This document shows, piece by piece, positions 1-10,399 of a stretch of 64,000 nucleotides of DNA. The position numbers and the translations under genes are program-made. The DNA comes from Marsupella aquatica (lineage: Eukaryota; Marchantiophyta), in NCBI GenBank assembly GCA_973895155.1, contig OZ316899.1:12958001-13022000 (forward strand), in the 5' to 3' direction. The notes under the pieces were generated by a model, which had not been told where the DNA came from, searched no databases, and was given only the letters and a program-made list of their open reading frames with translations. How positions within the stretch are numbered: the stretch's first letter is position 1; every line of letters begins with the position of its first letter.

Positions 1-300
1 ACTAACCGTGCCTTATATCTAACGACTTCTCCCATAGCATATCTCTTTTTAGTGAATGTCCACTTGTAGCCTGTCAGGTGGATATCTTGTGTAACAGGTG
101 TAATGGGGCCAAAAACTTGGCGCGAAATTAATGAATCAAGTTCTGAGTGTATGGCCGCCTCCCACTTAGGCCAATCTGGTTGACTCTGTGCTTCCTTTAT
201 TGTTCGGGGGTCAGGGGTCTCATTAAGCATTTCTTGTGAGATTTGAAAAGCAAAAATTTCATCTGGTTTTGTCTGTGTTCTATCCCAGATCTTCCCACTT
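1..300 (-). pseudogene. copia reverse transcriptase N-terminus, cut by window edge
   Basis: The reverse complement reads a stretch with SLISRQVFGPI, GYKWTFTKKR and then GEVVRYKARLV, the opening of a copia-type reverse transcriptase. It continues beyond position 1, so the YVDD active site is not in the window. The linker at about 140-420 has weak coding character. Confidence 0.7.
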
Positions 301-475
301 ATATTATAGTGTATGGCCGTCTCTTCATTATCATCAAGCCTTACAGTTGGTGTAGGGTTAATTACCAAATCGGTGGAGTTTGTTGAATATTGTTGACTGG
401 CCTTCGTTGACATGGTTGTTTATCAATCAATCCTGGTGGTCGACCACGCTTTGCTCTTGGGGCCGGTTCTGTTGC

Positions 476-1492
476 CTATTTTGTTGTTATCTCAATTCTT
501 GAGGGTGTATTGGCAGCAGGTATGTGAGACCTTGTAACCTTTGCTGCATCTGCAAAAGAGTCTGGGAGTTGTTCCATCATCCGCAGCAGGTGGAGAGTCC
601 TTTGTACTTCTGTATCTGTTTGTGCCATTCTAGGGTCGTTCCAGAAATTGGACTGTATTTGCCATTGCACTTTTGTTAGTGCCTTCTGATTTAGTCCTGT
701 CTGTACGCTTAGTGTGGGAAAAACATTTTCGAAGAAGTGGCAGTCTGAGAATCTTGCTTTGAATACATCTGCTGTTGTGGGCTCGAGATACCGTATGATT
801 GATATCGAGTCAAAGCCTATGTATATTCCTTTCTGCCGTTGGGGGCCAAGTTTGGTACACTTAGGACCCATGATAGGCACTAACACTTGACAGCCGAAGG
901 TTCGCAGATGTGAGATGTCGGGAATAGTTCCATATGCTAAATGGTGAGGCGTGCTCGTATTGAATGCCGATGGCCAATACTGGAGCATCGCTGCTGCATG
1001 TAGGATAGCGTGTCCCCAGGCAGAATGAGGTAAATTTGATTGCATGAGCATAGGGCGGGCGATCATTTGTAATCGCTTGATTAAGGACTCTGCTATCCCA
1101 TTTTGAAAGTGAACATAGGGGACGGGGCACTAAGTGTCAATGCCGGCAGACGTACAGAAGTCGTCAAATGTTTTGGAGGTAAATTTGCCGGCGTTGTCCA
1201 CCTGAAGTATTTTGATAGGGTGGTCCAAAAATTGGGCCTTCAGTTTTAAGATGTGAGCCAGTATCCGGGCGAAAACCAGGTTGCGTGTGGAGAGTAGGGA
1301 GACCTGTGACCACTTAGAGGAGGCATCGATTATGGCCAGGAAAAATTGGAAAGGTCCGCTGGGTGGGTCAATTGGTCCACACACATCCGCGTGGACCCTC
1401 TCGAGGAAATTTGGGATTCTGTTTTCTGTTGTCGGTGGTGAAGGTCTGGTTATAAATTTGCCTTGTGAGCATGGCAAGCATGATCCCTTCAT
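476..1492 (-). pseudogene. copia integrase core and C-terminal fragment
   Basis: Two minus-strand frames make up the integrase. The first (1492-1130) has SCLPCSQGK (the HHCC cysteines), HADVCGPI with the first catalytic Asp, and VDNAGKF with the second. An in-frame stop follows. The second (from about 1125 to 476) has HFQNGIAESLIKR, which carries the catalytic Glu, and then the conserved LAYG, FGCQVLVP and GIYIGFDS blocks. The D-D-E residues are therefore all present, but the reading frame is broken. It ends in a Lys/Arg/Pro-rich linker that shifts frame near 476. Confidence 0.8.
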
Positions 1493-2085
1493 GGCAGGGG
1501 GTGGACTGTATGTGGAATGCCTTTAGTGTCTTTGATGATTTTCTGGAACATCGTTGTACCTGGGTGGCCCAATCTTCTGTGCCAGGTTTCTGTAATGGTG
1601 TAGGCCTGTGCTTCCATGTGGAAGCTGTGTATTTTGGTAATGTAGAAGCCAGCTGGATATGTTGCTAGTGTCTCTTTAATCTCTGTACCTCTAGGGGTAT
1701 AGCATATGATGTGCAGTACTTCTTGTGCGTTTGTTGTGTCCATATGAGCATGCAGGCCATTGTCTTGGATATCTCTGAAGCTCAGAAGGTTTCTTGTGGC
1801 TCTTGGAGCGTATATGGCCGCTTTATGTTTATTGTTGTTCCATTTGGTAGAAAAATCATGGTTGGGCCATACCCCTCTTTGATCTGCTTCTGTCCTGTTA
1901 TTGTTGTGACATTCCAATGTGAGGGGGTGATTTGTTTGAAGTATTCTTTTCTGCGCAGAATTGAGTGGGAAGTCCCGTTGTCGACCACGCAGGAGCTGTT
2001 GTCATCTAGGTTAGTCTGTGTGGGGGAAGCTGTTACCAGGTGTATCTCTGGGAGTATCACTAGAAGAAAACAGGGCCCTTTATGA
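1489..2085 (-). pseudogene. copia protease and GAG-pre-integrase fragment
   Basis: The aspartic protease motif is VDNGTSHSIL at about 1950-1990, where the related copies read VDSGTS or IDSGTS; the second active-site position is Asn instead of Ser. It continues into a region with IYAPRATRNLLS and then WHRRLGHPGT, the GAG-pre-integrase zinc-binding segment (HHCC type, first His of the GHP motif visible). At least one frame change near 1800-1900 separates the protease part from the pre-integrase part. The upstream gag with its zinc knuckle is absent, which means a 5' truncation. In a live element this region cleaves the polyprotein and begins the integrase. Confidence 0.75.
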
Positions 2086-2458
2086 CTAATCACCCAATGA
2101 CGAAAATGAATAAATGACCAAAATTCCCAATGACACAAAAAGAATGATGGGAGAATGACTATCCAAAATGACCAATAGACTGAAATGACAAAATGATAAC
2201 TTTTGAGTCATTTGGTATAATGTCTGTAATGACTGATGCGACCAAAATGACACAATTTCCTAAAATGTCAATTTAGACACATGTCCCACATGACACAATA
2301 AATAACAACAATGATAAATCAGTGTTTAGCACCATTATAGTCACTTTGGACAATGATTGAAATGACCAAAAATCTATTTGGGTCGTTTTGGATAACGGTG
2401 ATAAATGACAAAAAATGTATTGCCGTCATTTTAACCAACGGTGTTAAATGACAAAATC

Positions 2459-2707
2459 TAGGGTCAATCTCAAAATAAGAATATATCAGTGTTTACAACA
2501 ACATACCGTCATTATGTAGTTCTCTCATAAATGACTAACTCTAGGGTCAATCTTGAAATTAGGATATATCAATGTTTACAACAACATACTGTCATTATGG
2601 ACTTGTCACATAAATGACTAAATATAGGGTCAATCTAAAAATCACGATATATCAATGGTGACAATAACATACAGTCATTATGGACTTATTGCATATATAA
2701 CTACTTA
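2459..2707. repeat. 83-bp tandem repeat, three copies
   Basis: Three consecutive copies start at TAGGGTCAATCT (2459, 2542, 2625), an exact 83-bp period. Each holds ATATATCAnTG, an ACAAnnACATAC block, GTCATTATG and, in the first two, AAATGACTA. Copies differ by scattered substitutions, so this is an old minisatellite or an internal array of the surrounding GTCAT-rich element. Confidence 0.8.
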
Positions 2708-2938
2708 TAGAGTCATTAAAGAACCCAAGAGATATCAAGATTAAAATACTCAATAGTCATTCTAGACACCCGTCATAATTGTAGAGTCATTGAAGAATGC
2801 CAATGACTACAATAAGGGTAATGTCAGTGGTCATCTTAGAGGTCATTTTGACCAAATGACTATATAAGTCGTCATTCAAAACATCCCTCATGGTGTCATT
2901 ATGGACTAGCATAATGAATATTTTTGGTCTACGAGCTT

Positions 2939-4000
2939 AAGGTGGGCCCCAGTATGTCATGGGCCCTACATAGAGGTGAGAACCCCTCCACTTGGTGCGG
3001 GACACTATACTCATCATTGTCCAACCACTAGTTGCGGCATTAGCAATTTGAACACATGTCTTTGCATTTACTTAAGGCATGATGCACCTTTGGGGAAATC
3101 ACTCCCAAGTCGTACGACTTTGGAGTGATTTTCCAAAAGTGTCACCATGGATGCATACCATCACATCCAAAGGCAAATAAAAGTTGTTTTTGGGTTCTCC
3201 AAGAGGTAGTGCTACACCAATGGAATGGGCAGGGGAGTCGTGCTTCTCTGTATGGTGTGGGTGCGGGTTAGGGAAGAGGAATATTCCAACCTTGCAAGGA
3301 ATCTAAAGCGGGCTCTCTTTGGAGGTACTAGGGCCTTTATTGGGTCATATGTGAGCAATGGACCGTCATAAATGCCAATGACTACAAGTAGGGTCATTAA
3401 AACTGTCATATGGGAAGTCATATAAGTCTAATGACTGCAGTTGTGGTCATTTGAGGGGTCCCTTGTGTAGTCATTAAGCAAAAGCACAAATGACCAGTTT
3501 GGGGCTAGAGGCTGGAGGTGGGCCCTAGAGTGCCCTGTGGCCCCACATAGAGCTCGCAACCCCTCCACTAGGTGTCAAATACTATATTTACTATTCTCCA
3601 ACCACTAGTTGCACCATTAGCAGTTTGGAGCCATGTTTTTGTGTTTACTTAAGGGATGATATAATCTTGGGGAAATCACTCCCAAGTCATACAACTTTGG
3701 AGTGAGTTGCCAAAAGTGTCACCATTGATGCATACCATCCTATCTAAAAGGAAATGAAGCCATTTTTTTGTCTCTGCAAGAAGTAGTGCAAGGTTGTCGT
3801 CCTTCCAATCATGTAATTGTGTCATGTTTGTGCCGGTGTTTGGATGGGGAATATTCTATTTGCAAATGAATAGTGACGGGGCACTCAAGGAGGTAGTGTA
3901 ATCTTCATTGAGTCATTTCTGAAAAAATTGGTGTCATAAATACCAATGACTACAAGTAGGGTCATTAAATCTGTCATATGGGCTGTCACATGAGTCTCGG
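2939..4000. repeat. Tandem duplication of a ~570-bp unit
   Basis: Two imperfect copies begin at AGGTGGGCCC (about 2939 and 3508). Shared blocks appear in the same order: ACCCCTCCACT, CCAACCACTAGTTG, GGGGAAATCACTCCCAAG, TGATGCATACCATC and ATGACTACAAGTAGGGTC. The copies differ by many substitutions and small indels. The unit is non-coding; the 69-codon frame at 3212-3421 does not survive in the second copy. Confidence 0.7.
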
Positions 4001-4100
4001 TATTTGTAGCTTGCAATGGAGTGCATTGAATTGGCCTCTTGTTTCATTCTGAGTTGTTATCGATTAGATTCAATTTGCTCTTGCTCTGTCCCACTTTCTC

Positions 4101-4830
4101 ATGAGGTATGGCCAATTTTGTAGTGGAGACCTTGGACAACAAGGTGATCCTCATGGATTCGTGAATCACAACTTTATTTGCTTGGATACCACAGTCCAGC
4201 CATCCATAGTTGATGCCAAGGTAGAAAATCTAGTATCTGGGCATAAGGTTTTGAAAGCCCCCAATAAGTCACCTTGTCGGATAGTAGCAGCAGCAATAAG
4301 GAAGAGGAAATGGGTGCTACCTTGGAGAGTGACAATTCTGGAAGCAAGTCCTCTGGACAGATTCTAGAGATGTGGCCCAAGAAAAAACAGAAGAATCATG
4401 AGAAGAGTGATGGAGAAGTTCATCTACAGAAACAAAACAAACAAAGAAGGTGAGGAAGGTGGTGGACAATGATCACATTGGCCCTCTGGTGAGAGCTTAT
4501 TGGAAACATTTTACTGAATTCAGCAAAGGGCAAAAGCAAAAAGTGAAGCAACTAGTCCCAGCTAAGGTGTGGGAGAAGATCTATGTTGACTACAATGCAA
4601 CATTTCCAAGATCACCATTTGAGGAGGAGACTCTTAAAGACTATCTAAGGGACAGTCTCAAAGATATGCAATCAGGAGTGAATAACCCTGAGAATGGGGA
4701 TGGAGCAACTCTGCAAGATGCAAATCTGATGTTTAAGCTAAATCTCAACTGTGCATACGGTAGTGCAGACTGTATATTAAATGTTGAGCCCAAGAGCACT
4801 CTCATGAGATTCCATGGTTTCAAAGTTGTA
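4101..4830 (+). pseudogene. Possible Harbinger partner ORF (ORF1-like), broken
   Basis: This has coding character on the + strand, convergent with the transposase. A frame from about 4270 to 4435 is Ser/Glu/Lys-rich (includes MWPKKKQKNHEK). After a frame change it continues at 4450 with residues such as VRAYWKHFTEFSKGQKQ, VPAKVWEKIYVDY and FPRSPFEEETLKDYLRDSL. PIF/Harbinger elements usually carry a second gene for a DNA-binding or nuclear-import partner, and the position suits that role. I do not recognise a Myb/SANT domain with certainty, so the assignment is inference. Confidence 0.3.
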
Positions 4831-4859
4831 GCCCATCCCCTATTCTCTTCTCCTCTGAC

Positions 4860-6162
4860 CATAGGACCAATTATTTCTACTTGCATATCCCTCCTTTGCC
4901 TTTGCAGGAAATTGGTGAGCAATGCAATTGCCCTAGATGTGATGGCAAACTTAGGTCTCACAAGATCAAATCTTTTCTGCAATTGCATCCATTTTTGTTT
5001 CATACCACCAATTCCCCACTCCACCTTGACTCTGTATCCGAGTGCATCTTGTTGAATATCTTCACCAGGCTTTCATCCAATTCCATAGCCCGGATTTCCA
5101 CCTCACTGAAACCTCTCATCACATAATTCTCCATGCTTGTGTATCCCTGATCACCAAGCAAATACTCATAGTAGTCATCCTGATTTGCAAACAGGGTTCT
5201 CCAATTTGTGCCCACCCAAGAATCCTTCAGAATTGTGACATCATGGAAACTACCAAGATAGCCAGGGTCAACATAGATAAAAAAAAATCCATTATGATCT
5301 ACTAGCACTGTGGAATAAAAGCAATACATCTTTTTCCGCCCTTGATACCATTTACTGTGATAGGGATCGTGAAAGGGCCTGTGAATTTTGAATAAGGTGC
5401 CATCAACAAATCCTATGCATCCAGGCAAGTTGGTGATGACATTCCCCAACTCCAATCTCTCATTGACAGTAGGCCATCGGATCTCATTGGCCAAGGCTTC
5501 ATTTACACAAGAAGCTACAAAAATGGCATCATCACATACTGATGATCTTGCCAAATTCCAATGAGCAGCATCAAAATAAATTGTGTTGTCATGCTTCATG
5601 TAAAAGATGTAGCTAAGCAATCTCTGTTCTGGAGTCAATTTGCTAGAGCAACCTAGCTCCTGTCCGGGATGTACCACGACCCAATGAAGGGGGGAGGGGC
5701 GGTACCCCTTTATAACTGGCTCCTGGCTTAGACCGGGGGGCTGATGATTTCAGCTTAAGAGATAATCTAGTAGGCCCAACATTCTGTTCTATGGTGGGAC
5801 AAAACAATTGCACATAGCTCTACAAATTCCTCAAGAGTGAAATTTGTGAGGTCCTTGAACAATTGTGGAGTTTGAGAGTATTTAGAGAGTAGGTCATCTA
5901 CTGGTCGTCTTGGGTTCACACTCACCTGATTCTCCTGAGCAAGCTCAATTGGAATGTTTTGAGCATTATGAGCCATTGCACGCAACAACATCATGAACGT
6001 ATCTCCATGATCTTGGTTATCATTATCCCCTCTCCAGAAATCTTCATCCTCCTTGTCATGCACGACTGGAGGAAGCACTTGCTGCATATCAAGACTCCCT
6101 GGCATTGTCCGCATCTCCATCGGTAGGCACACTGCTCCGAGATCCATACTTGGCAAAAACAT
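4860..6162 (-). pseudogene. PIF/Harbinger transposase (DDE_Tnp_4), broken
   Basis: Three minus-strand frames together make one transposase. The N-terminal part (6162-5767) includes LFKDLTNFTLEEFVELC. The core (5677-5000) has SKLTPEQRLLSYIFYMKHDN, then GFVDGT with the first catalytic Asp (residue 92), SFHDVTIL with the second (146) and LLGDQGYTSMENY. The catalytic Glu sits in a third frame (VEWGIGGMKQKW, about 5024-4990). About 90 bases with a stop near 5767 and G-rich sequence at 5690-5740 split the first two parts, and a frameshift near 5020 splits the last. The enzyme would cut and paste a Harbinger element with a 3-bp target site. It is dead in this copy. Confidence 0.75.
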
Positions 6163-6179
6163 GGAGAGCTCACTGGCTT

Positions 6180-6655
6180 CTTGTGGTCACACTATCAAAG
6201 AGTAGATGAAGGATTGTAGGATGCAAACACACAATGCAATCGAGAGGGCGCAGATCAATTCGCAAGGGTAGAGGCTGCTATTGTTGCAATGTCAAGGCCA
6301 AGGGCAGAGCTGCTGAGTGACCTTGCATTTGTACAAGCTAGCGCGATGATTCTGTTGTGTGCCAAAATTAACTTGGGATGATTTACAGTAACTCGTCAAG
6401 CTTTACAAAGCAGGACTAATGACAAATTAGCGGGTCTAATCCCAAGTTAGCCTAATTCTTGGGCAAAAGTCAGGATATACTTTATGGATATCTTTAATAT
6501 TCCCTAAAGATTTATAATATATTTCATACAGGATTCTTAGAATATTTTGTTAGGTACCTAGGAAGCTGTTTAGGCAATGAGGTACCTTGAAGTAGAAGGA
6601 AATAATGAAAATGGGCACAAGCGTTGTGTTCTAGGAAAAAACCTGAGAAAATTAC
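6180..6655. other. Non-coding spacer with an 11-bp inverted pair
   Basis: No gene is seen. TAACTTGGGAT near 6368 and its reverse complement near 6444 form a possible stem separated by about 65 bases. The rest is AT-rich unique-looking sequence between the Harbinger remnant and the 37-bp minisatellite. Confidence 0.4.
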
Positions 6656-6800
6656 AAGGTGTGCTAGGAAGGAACTGTAGAAGGTTCTTAGTAAGGTGTG
6701 TTAGGAAGGAACAATAGAAGGTTCCTAGTAAGGTGTGCTAGGAACGAGCCAAAGAAGGTTCCTAGTACTTAGGTGTGCTAGGAAGAAACTCGAGAAAGCT
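6656..6800. repeat. 37-bp minisatellite, about four copies
   Basis: Copies of AAGGTGTGCTAGGAA followed by a variable stretch and GAAGGTTCCTAGT begin at 6656, 6693 and 6730, a 37-bp period. A partial fourth starts at 6771 after a 4-base insertion. It lies directly upstream of the copia insertion at 6820. Confidence 0.8.
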
Positions 6801-6814
6801 TTTGAAAGAAACCT

Positions 6815-6819
6815 TGTAC
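6815..6819. repeat. Target-site duplication TGTAC, left copy
   Basis: TGTAC directly precedes the 5' LTR, and the same 5 bases follow the 3' LTR at 12666-12670. A 5-bp duplication is the usual product of copia integrase. It fixes both ends of the element. Confidence 0.85.
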
Positions 6820-6955
6820 TATTATAACACATAGATTAAACCCTAAGTAACCACTAGAGGTTAAAGCAGTTACCTAACCACCCATCCATGTAACCCATAT
6901 ACTACCATTCCTAATAGAAGCATTCATTGAGTTGGTGAACATCTCTGGTATAACA
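6820..6955 (+). repeat. 5' LTR of copia 2 (136 bp)
   Basis: This aligns along its whole length with 12522-12665. It starts TATTATAACA, where the partner has the canonical TGTTATAACA, so the terminal TG has mutated. It ends GGTATAACA. Shared internal blocks include TAGATTAAACCCTAA, CCACCCATCCATGTAACCC and AAGCATTCATTGAG. No promoter element can be defended in so short an LTR. Confidence 0.9.
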
Positions 6956-6970
6956 TGTTATCAGCACAAG
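6956..6970 (+). other. Primer-binding site of copia 2
   Basis: TGTTATCAGCACAAG lies immediately inside the 5' LTR. The third copia copy has CGTTATCAGCACG at the same place. TATCAG is shared with plant copia primer-binding sites that match initiator tRNA-Met, but the TATCAGCAC form differs from the usual TATCAGAGC, so the primer tRNA is inference. Confidence 0.6.
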
Positions 6971-7529
6971 CTTTAGAGGTGAAGGGGGGCCAAGAACGCA
7001 AGATGGAGTGACCCTTGGAAAAATGGCTGAACAATTCCTCTTGGACAAGGGCTGCTCCCCAACACACAGAAATTATCAAGGGAGAATCAGTGAATGACAA
7101 ATAAGACAAAGACAAATTTTCTTTCAGAACAGAGACGACATTCTGACAGCGACACGAAACATATTTCCTTTGGCAAACGCAAAGGAGATTTGAGCAATGG
7201 AGCAATAGACATAGCGGCCAGAGAGACAACACGGGGCTGAGGAAGAGACGCAAAGCGAGGAAATTCCCAGCAGCCATGCATGCATATATTACAAAAGGAT
7301 TCCACCACCATAAGCACCTAGTAATACAATGCACAGAGGCGACAAATGCCTTCATGAACACTCATCCATCGCAATAGAAAAGCTCTCGACTACCTACATT
7401 AAAGGAAACCAGCTAACACTAAAGCTACCACCATCAAAAGCCATCATTCGTCTCGCATTCTCCCACCTGTACTACAGAGACAGCAAAAGGGCACGGATCA
7501 ATAGCAGTTGCACCAAGTAAGCCCAAACA

Positions 7530-8645
7530 TGAATTCTGTGGACAATTAAATTTCCAAGCACTAACGATAGATGGGGCAAATTACCTGTCCTGGTCTTTGG
7601 ATGTGGAAGCACACCTTGCATCCAAAGACCTCCAAGATACAATCCTGATAGACAATGGCCCCACATTACAACATAAGGTGCAGGCACTAATCCTCATAAG
7701 GCACCACCTTGCAGAACCACTTAAGACACAATACTTGAACCACTACAACCCATGGGTGCTATGGGAGGAACTCCAACTACGATCCAATCACATGCGCACA
7801 ATATCCCTCCCAGCAGCCCACCATGATTGGATTAACCTGCGGGTACAAGACCACACCATAGTTGCAAATTACAACAGTGAACTATTTTGCATAACCTCAC
7901 AATTGGCTATCTACGGCAACCTAGTGGGCAACGAGGAGCAAATAGAAAAGACCCTGTCCACATTTCACATGACAAACCGAGTCCTCGCCGCCCAGTACCA
8001 CAACATGAACTTTGCCCAATATTCCCAACTAATATCACACATGCTGCTCGTGGAGAAACACCAAATCCTACTCCTATAGAAGCCAAAATCAGACAACCGG
8101 GCAGCACGGCCCTACCTCCAAAACCAAAGACTCACCTTGTTCAACCAGACTACAGATCCTGGGGACGAGGATGTGGGAACTTCAGGGGGAGTAGAGGATG
8201 CCCATTTGGCCACGGACGCCACCAAGGATACAGAGGGCATGGAGGAGGCTGACCTGAAACAAACAATCCACCCCAAGGCAACACCTGGATGAGACAAGGA
8301 CGCCTAGGTCATGGTCGCGGCCGTGGCTGCACAAATGAAACAAGAGATAAGTCTCCCCCCCTTTGTTTCCAATGCGGCATGAAAGGACATATACAAAAAG
8401 AATGCAAAGCACCAGCACACCTAATCAAGCTATATAAGGAAAGCATAAACCGACAAACTCATGAGGCACAAGGCAATTTCATGGAAATCCCCAAGGACAT
8501 TCATGATCCCGCCCTACTAGAAACATACATAGTTCACCTAAAGTCCCAGCAGCCACCCCAACCCAAACTCTCCAATTGCATCGTGGATAGTGGGACTTCT
8601 CACTCTATACTCTGGACCAGGGAATTCTTCACAAAGATTACCTAG
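7530..8645 (+). pseudogene. copia 2 gag and protease, broken
   Basis: The Gag part (about 7530-8079) has LTIDGANYLSWSLD, TQYLNHYNPWVLWEEL, HDWINLRVQDH and LAAQYHNMNFAQYSQLISHM, the plant copia Gag (UBN2-type) signature. After a stop at about 8079 and frame changes come an Arg/Gly-rich stretch and a zinc knuckle CFQCGMKGHIQKEC (CX2CX4HX4C, 8364-8405). The protease motif IVDSGTSHSIL follows near 8580-8612, with an intact DSG triad. A stop follows at 8643. Gag packages the RNA and the protease matures the polyprotein. Confidence 0.85.
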
Positions 8646-9880
8646 TCCAATAGAGTCATAACAACCATAACAGGCCAGAACTATATCGAGGAAGGCAATG
8701 GCCCGACATCCGTCTGATTCCCTCATGGGACAGTGATCAACATAATCTCTGCCATATATGCACCCAAAGCCACATGAAATCTTATTAGCTTCCGGGACAT
8801 ACGCGCCAACTACCTAGACATACACATAGGCACAACCAATCAAGGGGAAGTCTTACACATCCTAGAGAAGACTACAATAGGGATACAAATTTGAGAGACG
8901 TACATTACCTATCCACCCCCAGGACTGTATATCATGAGAATACATGCATTCCACACAAAGCTTGCCACACCAAACCCAACAAAAGATGGTACAATCGCCC
9001 GAGACACCCCAGACACCAACATGTACCACAATATCATCAGGGACATAGTTGGCATACCTCCGGGAGTAAACCCATCAACCCTAAAGCAACAATGCCTCTC
9101 GTGCTCGTAGGGAAAACTGATCACCCAACAAACAACACACTCAATCCCACAATTTCTCGAAAGGATACACGCTAATGTATGCGGACCAATAGACCCACCC
9201 TCTGGCCCCTTCCGGTTCTTCCTAGCCATTATAGATGCATCATCTAAATGGTCCCAAGTCTCACTGCTCTTGACCCAAAATTTAGTTTTCCCCCATATCT
9301 TATCTCACATCCTGAAGCTGAAGCTACAGTTTCCCGATAACCCAATCAAAACACTCAGGGTAGACAATGTAGGAGAATTCACATCAAAAACATTCAATGA
9401 ATTCTATGAGACTTCGGCATAGATATACAATACCTGGTACCTCATGTTCACTTCCAAAATGGCATAGCAGAATTACTGATCAAATGGCTACAACTAATAG
9501 CCAGACCCCTACTGATGCAAACAAAGCTCCCGACTATGGCATGGGGCCATGCCATCCTCCATGCAGCATCTCTACTCAGATACAGACCATCAGCATTTAT
9601 TTCACAGACTCCACATTACCTGGCATTTGGCCTACCACCTGATATCTCTCACCTCCGCACATTCGGCTGCCTCGACCTCGTACCAATACTGGGCCCGAAA
9701 TGCACCAAGATGGGCCCCCAAAGACAAAGGGGGATTTACATAGGGTTTGACTCACCATCCATTATTTGCTTCTGGAACCATCCACAACAGACATGTTCAA
9801 GGCAAGGTTTCTCGGTTGCGATTTCTTCAAGGATGAATTCCCCAGACTAACAACCACTCAGAATTCAGAAGAAACCATGA
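8646..9880 (+). pseudogene. copia 2 integrase region, broken
   Basis: Pieces in several frames follow the protease: the GAG-pre-integrase region (about 8760-9120), RIHANVCGPIDPPSGPF with the first catalytic Asp lost (HANV where copy 1 has HADV), IDASSKWSQVSLL, VDNVGEFTSK, then from 9515 the C-terminal blocks HHLAFG-like, LRTFGCLDLVPILGPKC and GIYIGFDSPS. Stops such as the one at 9419 separate pieces. The first catalytic region reads AAT/AAC-type codons around 9174, consistent with loss of activity. Domain identity is firm; exact joins are not. Confidence 0.75.
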
Positions 9881-10380
9881 GAATATAGGCATTACAGTGG
9901 CAAAACAGACATCCATTTGGGCAAAACCCATGCACCAGACAAGCAAACGAGGAGGTCAGGCGCATAATTCACCTCCACCAATGCTAGAGAAGCTACCAGA
10001 AGCCTTCAACAATGCTGCGGCAGTCACCCGCTCATACACAAAGGCAGCAAATGCACCTACCAGGATAGATGCACCAAGCCGGTTGGCTACAGAAGCCGCA
10101 CCAAGAGCCAAACAAGGTTGCCCACCAGGCTCCACAGACAGTCAACCACGACAGTGCAGACCTCTGACCGCCCCAACAATTGCATCACCACCACCGGTAC
10201 CACCTGTCCCACCCCCCATACAGCAAATTGACAATGAGGAAATAGCAATAAACTACATGCACACTGGTAGGATCTGGCACCAAAATCATACAATCATAGA
10301 TGACACGATTGCATTTTCCATATCACAAGATATAACGAATGAGACACCGGATCCATTGTCAGTTAAAGAAGCACAATTGT
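9881..10380 (+). pseudogene. copia 2 integrase C-terminal tail and linker
   Basis: One open frame holds LEKLPEAFNNAAAVTRSYTKAA and a basic, Pro-rich linker (RAKQGCPPGSTDSQPRQ, followed by poly-Pro). It matches the tail of the third copia copy (LPDAFNDAAAVTRSHIEAA, AKRGRPLGSRDTRPRQ). It connects integrase to reverse transcriptase. The frame shows no catalytic motif. Confidence 0.7.
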
Positions 10381-10399
10381 GAAGCAATTGGACCCAATG

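Larger units (their letters stand above)
1..2085 (-). mobile_element. Ty1/copia LTR retrotransposon remnant 1 (PR-IN-RT start)
   Basis: Read on the minus strand, the order is protease, GAG-pre-integrase, integrase core, linker and the start of reverse transcriptase, which is the Ty1/copia (Pseudoviridae) order. The RT beginning (VFGP, a YKW motif, then VVRYKARLV) lies at about 1-130 and runs off the left edge, so RNase H and the 3' LTR are outside the window. The gag and 5' LTR are missing: similarity stops near 2085, where GTCAT-rich repeat DNA begins. Frames change several times and there is an in-frame stop near 1137, so it is dead. It belongs to the same family as the copies at 6820-12665 and 58254-61708. 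The family call is firm; the right boundary is approximate. Confidence 0.85.
2086..4020. repeat. GTCAT/ATGAC-rich non-coding repeat region
   Basis: Nearly two kilobases with no credible gene, in which the words ATGAC and GTCAT recur in both orientations, often every 15-40 bases. It contains an 83-bp tandem array and a longer tandem duplication, listed separately. Arrays of one short word in both orientations are characteristic of the subterminal region of class II transposons (CACTA, Mutator and Harbinger types), where transposase binds; that role is inference. The left edge abuts the broken copia remnant. The right edge runs into the Harbinger-like coding region. I could not identify matching terminal inverted repeats. 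Confidence 0.5.
4100..6470 (-). mobile_element. Decayed PIF/Harbinger DNA transposon
   Basis: The transposase remnant and the possible partner ORF define this element. Ends are not certain. To the right, an inverted pair TAACTTGGGAT / ATCCCAAGTTA lies at about 6367-6460 and may be part of the terminal region. To the left, the GTCAT-rich repeats at 2086-4020 may belong to the same element. I found no clear 3-bp target duplication. Confidence 0.5.

Noticed and set aside
3212-3421. A 69-codon minus ORF in the GTCAT-rich region
   Set aside because: It lies in one copy of the 570-bp tandem unit and is not kept open in the other copy.
5767-6162. A separate small gene next to the Harbinger transposase
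   Set aside because: FTLEEFVELC and its position mark it as the N-terminal part of the same transposase, separated by a damaged stretch.
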